The notes below the pieces were generated by a model, which ran no database searches, was not told where the DNA came from, and saw nothing but the letters and a program-made list of their open reading frames with translations. Positions 18,406-22,534 of a DNA stretch of 22,534 nucleotides are shown one piece after another. Within the stretch, counting starts at the first letter, position 1. Each line of letters opens with the position of its first letter. The stretch is from positions 1 to 22,534 of IMG/VR virus record IMGVR_UViG_3300045918_000094; one strand, 5' to 3'. The translations under genes were made by a program, and so were the position numbers. Source of the stretch: a virus.

Positions 18406-20237
18406 AAGAATTTGGTAACCCTTGATTTTAGATAAAGTGATAAACTATTATCAGGATTTCTAGGGTTATCTCTTCCACTTTTAGTATTACTAGGTGGAGC
18501 AATAACATTATTTGGTGAATTATTTACTACATTTGATATTGCTCCAGCCATTCCTGTATTTTTCTTTGATTCTTTTACAGTTTCAACTTCAGCAGTTTTA
18601 GCATCTAGTTTCGGTGCTACATCTTTCTTAGTAGTTTCCACATTCTTTATACTATCAGCTTTTCTTTTCTTTATTTCTTCAATTGATGTTGTTCCAGCTT
18701 GTGATGCACCTTCAAGCGGATCTCCAGCAACAAATTCAATACCCTTCTCAATCAGGTCAGATGCGCCTACACCATTTAGTTTATTTCCTACATATCTACC
18801 AGAATTCATAGCCCACGCAAAAGGGTTTATTTTGTTCATACCTTCTGGAACAATATCACCAACTTTCTCGACATGTTTACCATCAACTTCCGCTGATACA
18901 CCATCGAACACTGCTTTTGTTGCTGCTATTGCCATTAATACAGGGCCTGCTACACTAGCTAATTTTCCTAATATACCACCAAGAGTTGTACCCAATGTGG
19001 CTATAGCTGTAGAGATAATTCCACTACCAGAATCATTTGAATTGATTGCTTCAACTTGAGATTCAGCCGATCTTTCAATTGCAGCTTGTACATTTTTAAT
19101 AGATTCAATTTGTCTTTCAGATTTATCTAATTGTTTCTCTTGATATTCTGTAGCATTTTCATATGATGTTTCTTTTGCCGCAGCATCATATGATTCACTA
19201 TTAGCTGAACCTAAATGATTTGCGGTTGGGTCATTCTTAATGTTATCAATTGAATTTTGTAAGTCTTGTATATTATCAGGTGTTGCATTTGCTGTATTTG
19301 AAGCTTCTTGTGATGCTTTAGCTGTATTATGTTCTACGGCTGAGGTTTCTTGTGATGATTTAGTTGTATTATGTTCTACTGATACAGTTTCTATGTTTTC
19401 TTCTTTTGGTGAACTCTTGAATAATGAACTCGGAAATGTTGGTAATTTATTTAAACCTTTATTAGCCATTCCAAACAACTGTGAAGGTATTCTGAACGCA
19501 TCATACATTGCTTTCTCACCAGAAGTCATACTGTCTAATATTTTATCAGATTCTTCTTTGAGGCGTTTATCGCCACCCATTTGTTCTTTTTTTAATTTAT
19601 TGTGTTCTGCAATTAACGTCAATTCTTCGGTAGACAATCCACCGCGTTTTTTCATGCGCTTAATATCAGCTTCTAATTCTTGACGATACATTCTATTATC
19701 ATTGAATAAGTCTCTATCAATGGTTCTAGTTTCATTACCCTTTTCGGTTGACGCCGTATTAGGATTAAATTCACCTCTTGATGATGTAAAGAATCTACTT
19801 AAACCTTTCTTTGTAGGTTTATTATACGCAGTATTTTCTACATCCAATTGCGCGGTAGCAAATTTTCTAACACCTTTAAGAATATGTGATGCTACATTCT
19901 TTGCAGCATCTGCTCGTAATTCACCACCTACATTGACTTGATTCAAATCCTCAAGCATTTTTATAACAGATGCGTCTTTATTAACACTTTCATCTAAATG
20001 TTTTACATAATCATTTACGATTTTTCTAAGTTCATCTGGGCTGTGTGTTGCAGTTAAAATTAACTCTTCATATTCTTTTTTATATTCTGATGATGGTGGA
20101 AATTTACCAGAAGCTAATAACGCTTTGTGTCGTCTATCAACATTTGAGTTAGCGATAAATTTACAAGCACTTTTAATAAGTGCCAATTCTTTATCTTCTA
20201 GTTCTTTTTGTTTTTTAATTTTATCAACTAAACTCAT
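18402..20237 (-). CDS. Candidate tail tape-measure / baseplate hub protein (611 aa)
   Basis: 611-aa, mostly helical protein with Lys/Glu-rich coils in residues 1-250, a low-complexity Ser/Thr/Asn region (285-350) with a 14-residue tandem repeat (VEHNTxKxSQExS), coiled coil (360-395) and a Gly/Ala/Ile-rich hydrophobic segment (407-440). The tail is Asn/Pro-rich. Long helices plus a central hydrophobic stretch are typical of tape-measure proteins, and the gene lies directly after the gp26-like frameshift pair, where the tape measure lies in many phages. T4 gp29 (tape measure/hub) is 590 aa. I cannot show homology to gp29; a virion structural protein of other role or a gp51-like factor is possible. 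Confidence 0.55.
   Translation of the reverse strand: MSLVDKIKKQKELEDKELALIKSACKFIANSNVDRRHKALLASGKFPPSSEYKKEYEELILTATHSPDELRKIVNDYVKHLDESVNKDASVIKMLEDLNQVNVGGELRADAAKNVASHILKGVRKFATAQLDVENTAYNKPTKKGLSRFFTSSRGEFNPNTASTEKGNETRTIDRDLFNDNRMYRQELEADIKRMKKRGGLSTEELTLIAEHNKLKKEQMGGDKRLKEESDKILDSMTSGEKAMYDAFRIPSQLFGMANKGLNKLPTFPSSLFKSSPKEENIETVSVEHNTTKSSQETSAVEHNTAKASQEASNTANATPDNIQDLQNSIDNIKNDPTANHLGSANSESYDAAAKETSYENATEYQEKQLDKSERQIESIKNVQAAIERSAESQVEAINSNDSGSGIISTAIATLGTTLGGILGKLASVAGPVLMAIAATKAVFDGVSAEVDGKHVEKVGDIVPEGMNKINPFAWAMNSGRYVGNKLNGVGASDLIEKGIEFVAGDPLEGASQAGTTSIEEIKKRKADSIKNVETTKKDVAPKLDAKTAEVETVKESKKNTGMAGAISNVVNNSPNNVIAPPSNTKSGRDNPRNPDNSLSLYLKSRVTKFF
19307..19390 (-). repeat. Two tandem 42-bp units in the 611-aa gene
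   Basis: Units 19307-19348 and 19349-19390 differ at a minority of positions and encode the 14-residue repeat VEHNTxKxSQExS. In-frame period, probably a slippage or unequal-exchange product. Confidence 0.85.
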
Positions 20238-20401
20238 TGGTCTGTTTCCTTAGCTAGTTCCATTTCAAGTAGACTTATATAAATCGACCTTTCCCACGGA
20301 ATCATATTTTCAAGTTCTTCTAATCTAAATTGATGCTTATAAGTTAAATGAAAATTTGTTTTATAGTAATCCGCAAGCCCCTCTTCCGAGAGGCCTAATC
20401 G
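20234..20401 (-). CDS. Frameshift extension of the gp26-like protein (55 aa, -1 frame)
   Basis: This open frame has no ribosome site or early ATG. Its first ATG is codon 33, and it is open from the slippery site at the end of the gp26-like gene to a TGA that overlaps the next ATG. The peptide reads RLGLSEEGLADYYKTNFHL and so on, with a PWERSIYISLL core followed by an acidic helix. I recall similar PWER-type helices at the ends of T4-like and other tail-assembly proteins. It is best explained as the C-terminal part of a -1 frameshift product (229 + 55 = 284 aa), like lambda G-T. It would otherwise be an unexplained 157-nt gap in a gapless operon. Confidence 0.72.
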   Translation of the reverse strand, partial: RLGLSEEGLADYYKTNFHLTYKHQFRLEELENMIPWERSIYISLLEMELAKETDQ

Positions 20402-20412
20402 AAAAAATTTTC
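20380..20412 (-). promoter_or_regulatory. Programmed -1 ribosomal frameshift signal
   Basis: Two overlapping slippery heptamers lie three codons before the gp26-like stop: A AAT TTT (20410-20404) and T TTT TTC (20407-20401). Seven bases later a CCTCT-CGGA-AGAGG hairpin begins (20393-20380). Heptamer form, phase, spacer and stem all fit the canonical design. Confidence 0.7.
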
Positions 20413-21087
20413 AATACCCTCAACGTGAATATCATTCTCAACACCACATTTACATGTGTAATTAATATCTAACACAATCAATGGGAAATTCTCAAAAAAT
20501 GGTTTAAATTTAGCTAATTGCATATTGGTCAACGATTCAACAAATTCAATTCTTTCTTCCATTGAATAATCACTTGCGGATTTAACAGTTTCTCCTTCAA
20601 TGATTGTATCAAGCGCCATTGCAATTGCTTCAATTCCATTCTCAGAATCTAATGCAATTGATTCTTTTATTGTTGGATATTTTAATGTAACCCATACATC
20701 ATCTAAAATTTGAATAGGTTTTTGTTTGTAATCCAAATTGGTAACTTTGATATTTTCAAAATTCATTGTCATTGGAGTCTTATGACCACATTCTTTACAG
20801 ATTGCACGAATGTCTACACCTTCGCCTTTTGACTTATTTCTCATATGAATGAATAAAAATTCTGCATCAATTTTATTCAAGTCATTAACTGAATACTTAT
20901 TAAATGTACAGTTTACAATTATTTGATTAATAGAGTCAATAATCGCATCTTTATTATTATCTTCTTGAGCTAAAAGAAGAATTTTCTCTTCTTTTACGGT
21001 GAAAGGTCTAAACTCTACTTTAACATTTTTAATTGGAAAAGTGATTGTGTATTTTGGTAAACGTGTATTAATATCTAAAATAGCCAT
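20395..21087 (-). CDS. 26: gp26-like baseplate hub / tail-assembly protein
   Basis: 230-aa protein matching the T4 gp26 family (T4 baseplate protein, about 208 aa). It has an N-terminal strand region (FPIKNVKVEFRPFTVKEEK), a central CKEC knuckle (97-100), a second CKC (212-214) and an aromatic acidic end (ENFFD). The Cys pairs could bind zinc. T4 gp26 is needed for hub assembly. The gene is followed by a -1 frameshift site and a short extension, then a candidate tape measure, the layout of tail-assembly chaperones in other phages. ATG with ATAAGGA upstream. Confidence 0.8.
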   Translation of the reverse strand: MAILDINTRLPKYTITFPIKNVKVEFRPFTVKEEKILLLAQEDNNKDAIIDSINQIIVNCTFNKYSVNDLNKIDAEFLFIHMRNKSKGEGVDIRAICKECGHKTPMTMNFENIKVTNLDYKQKPIQILDDVWVTLKYPTIKESIALDSENGIEAIAMALDTIIEGETVKSASDYSMEERIEFVESLTNMQLAKFKPFFENFPLIVLDINYTCKCGVENDIHVEGIENFFD

Positions 21088-21096
21088 AATAAATCC

Positions 21097-21894
21097 TTAT
21101 AATTTAGTCGGTCCTGAAAACCAGTCCGGTACATTTGTTATTGTGTTCTTTGTCATATTTAACATACTTATATCAGTAGAAAACGGTCCTATTTGTAATT
21201 TATTAGGATTTCCTTTGCTGACATATGGTAATGCTTTTGCTCTATCATTTCTTACATCTGCAACAAAAACCTTTTCATATACAACTTCAACTGTTATATC
21301 AGATACTTCCTGTGCATCTGAACCATAATTAACATTCTGTACAGTTTTAATCATTGAGTTTTCTAATGTATATGTAAACTGTGGCACGAAATTTTCATCT
21401 GTTACATTTATAACCATGTTGAATTGATATTTAGTTTTATATTCTGGTGAATATGAGTCTGGACTAAACGTTGCTTGTTTTCTTGCGTCCATAAAATATT
21501 GTTCAATTGAATGTAGAATATCAATATTGAATGCTAGGAATACAGGATCTTGCTCAATTTCAATTGCTATTTCATATGGAATTCCATATATTTTACCAGT
21601 TTGAGTTTTTGCTCTCCAACCAGGTAATGACACTTTCTTACAGTTAAACATTAATTGGTTTACAATATTTTGTTCAGGTAGAATTATATATACTTGGTAG
21701 TAATACCCTTTTGATATTCTGAAACCATCTGCCTGTAATTGTGCAGTAAATGCAGATAAAGAAAATCTATCTTTTGGAGCAGCTTCACCTGCTTTACTTT
21801 TACCTTTTCCTAATGAAAGTAAACTACCTACCAATCCAACTCTAGGGTCAGATGCAAGTAAATTTACTTTAGTAAGTGCGTTTTGAATATCCAT
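21097..21894 (-). CDS. Tail-tube-fold baseplate protein (gp48/gp54-like tube initiator)
   Basis: 265 aa. The pattern FNCKKVSLPGWRAKTQTG ... YGIPYEIAIEIEQDP ... AFNIDILHSIEQYFMDAR ... YQFNMVINVTDEN ... YTLENSMIKTVQNVNYG ... EVSDITVEVVYEKV follows the tail-tube fold shared by T4 gp19, gp48 and gp54. In T4, gp48 and gp54 sit on the hub and start tube polymerisation. The length (gp19 163, gp54 320, gp48 364 aa) favours an initiator over the main tube protein, and the Gly/Ala/Lys-rich N-terminus fits. The exact counterpart is uncertain. The start overlaps the upstream stop (TAATG). Confidence 0.7.
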   Translation of the reverse strand: MDIQNALTKVNLLASDPRVGLVGSLLSLGKGKSKAGEAAPKDRFSLSAFTAQLQADGFRISKGYYYQVYIILPEQNIVNQLMFNCKKVSLPGWRAKTQTGKIYGIPYEIAIEIEQDPVFLAFNIDILHSIEQYFMDARKQATFSPDSYSPEYKTKYQFNMVINVTDENFVPQFTYTLENSMIKTVQNVNYGSDAQEVSDITVEVVYEKVFVADVRNDRAKALPYVSKGNPNKLQIGPFSTDISMLNMTKNTITNVPDWFSGPTKL

Positions 21895-22472
21895 TACTTA
21901 TTTCTCCAATTTGTCCAAACAGTTTCATTAGACGCTTTTTTAAATCTTTCTAATGGCAACCATACTGCATATTCCCATTCTTTAGGTGGTATGATTATAA
22001 ACCTACTTTTTACATGACTAAACAAATATTGCTTAACACATGGGGACACTTCAGGAAATGCTGATACGTTTTTTAATAAACTCCATGTTACTCGCATTTT
22101 TGCATTAGGTCCTAAAGTGTCATCTGTTATATATGATTTAAGTTTATTTAACAATTGCCCACGAATTTTAGGCGGTATATAGTGCAAATTCAATCCAGTG
22201 AAATGTGTAGCAGATGCCGCAAATGGTAATACTAATGGAAATGTATCATAATATGGAAGGTCAGCTTTTGTCTTAGGATCATACATGTACTGTATAAGTT
22301 GACCCGGTTGAATTCCTGACTTTTGATTTTTAAGATTTTCTCCTAAAAATTTCATTGGACCTATACCGGATGCAGCTGCAATATTTCTTACATTGGTTTG
22401 ATACCAAGCCCAACTCTTAATGGCTTTAGTTTTATCGTTTTCTTCTGCAAATGTTTTTAGATTAAAACTCAT
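21894..22472 (-). CDS. Unrecognised probable virion protein (192 aa)
   Basis: 192-aa soluble protein with the pattern IQPGQLIQYMYDPKTKADLPYYDTFPLVLPF, split here at residues 73-85 and 86 onward, then GLNLHYIPPKIRGQLLNKL. I recall this combination from structural genes of T4-like phages without a firm name. It could be a baseplate or neck component. It overlaps genes on both sides (ATGA and TAATG), so it is part of the late tail operon. Not gp53 by sequence pattern. Confidence 0.6.
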   Translation of the reverse strand: MSFNLKTFAEENDKTKAIKSWAWYQTNVRNIAAASGIGPMKFLGENLKNQKSGIQPGQLIQYMYDPKTKADLPYYDTFPLVLPFAASATHFTGLNLHYIPPKIRGQLLNKLKSYITDDTLGPNAKMRVTWSLLKNVSAFPEVSPCVKQYLFSHVKSRFIIIPPKEWEYAVWLPLERFKKASNETVWTNWRNK

Positions 22473-22534
22473 TTTCCACTCGTATCCAACGGTTCATGAT
22501 ATTCACCGTCTAATTTTATTGTTTTAGGTAAATA
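22469..22534 (-). CDS. C-terminal end of an upstream late gene (partial)
   Basis: An open frame enters from the window edge and ends with LPKTIKLDGEYHEPLDTSG then Lys and TGA; the TGA overlaps the next ATG (ATGA). The fragment is too short to identify. The overlap pattern shows it belongs to the same operon. Confidence 0.65.
   Translation of the reverse strand, partial: YLPKTIKLDGEYHEPLDTSGK

Noticed and set aside
18832-19941. Plus-strand frames of 75-147 codons inside the 611-aa gene
   Set aside because: Shadows of the minus-strand gene, with no ribosome sites; the minus-strand frame is continuous and embedded in the operon.
20999-21328. 109-codon plus-strand frame across the gp26-like and tube genes
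   Set aside because: Antisense to two well-supported late genes; no ribosome site.
18402-22534. T4-type late promoter (TATAAATA) for the tail operon
   Set aside because: I found no good match on the minus strand between genes in this stretch; the promoter is probably upstream of the window.
1-22534. tRNA or rRNA genes
   Set aside because: No cloverleaf-like or rRNA-like segment was noticed by eye; a tRNAscan run would be decisive.

Overview
This window is part of a T4-like (myovirus) bacteriophage genome that infects a Gram-negative host. The strongest evidence is a replication and late-transcription cluster in T4 order (gp33, gp59, gp32), an RNA ligase 2, a gp26-like baseplate or tail-assembly gene and a tail-tube-fold gene. 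The DNA is AT-rich, genes are very tightly packed, ribosome sites are strong AAGGAG types, and promoters are near-consensus sigma70. The host species cannot be fixed from sequence.

Region 1 (1-7025, plus strand) is an early region of about 19 small genes. Most are separate cassettes: a near-identical TTGACA-N16-TAnAAT promoter, often overlapping the previous stop codon, then a C/A-rich unstructured leader of about 35 nt, a GGAAG or GGAG ribosome site and one short ORF. Two genes stand out. One is a secreted curlin-repeat (CsgA/CsgB-like amyloid) protein at 1631-2023. The other is an AAA+ ATPase at 2797-3714, which shares a small domain with the product of 681-1211. In two consecutive cassettes (1566-1631 and 2033-2086) the -35/-10 spacer is complementary to the gene's own ribosome site. 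Read-through mRNA should therefore be locked, and mRNA from the gene's own promoter open.

Region 2 (7026-7379) is a gene-poor boundary with a hairpin, a 19-bp direct repeat and two long A-tracts.

Region 3 (7380-12554, plus strand) is a chain of small, mostly overlapping genes without early promoters. It includes a cysteine phosphatase, small membrane proteins, zinc-binding proteins, a ribose-phosphate pyrophosphokinase-like enzyme and a protein with a T4-type capsid-targeting N-terminus. Next come a nicotinamide phosphoribosyltransferase-like gene with its own promoter (12544-14120), a hypothetical gene, and an RNA ligase operon that runs into gp33-gp59. The Prs-like plus NAMPT-like pair matches the content of a phage NAD+ reconstitution pathway that counters NAD+-depleting defences.

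Region 4 (17243-18405) holds a small acidic ORF and the single-stranded DNA-binding protein gp32.

Region 5 (18402-22534, minus strand) is a converging late tail operon. In transcription order it holds a gene tail, an unrecognised probable virion protein, a gp48/gp54-like tube protein, a gp26-like gene with a -1 frameshift signal that fuses it to a 55-aa extension, and a 611-aa candidate tape measure. The arrangement resembles the G/G-T chaperone plus tape-measure logic of other tailed phages. gp32 and the 611-aa gene overlap by their stop codons.
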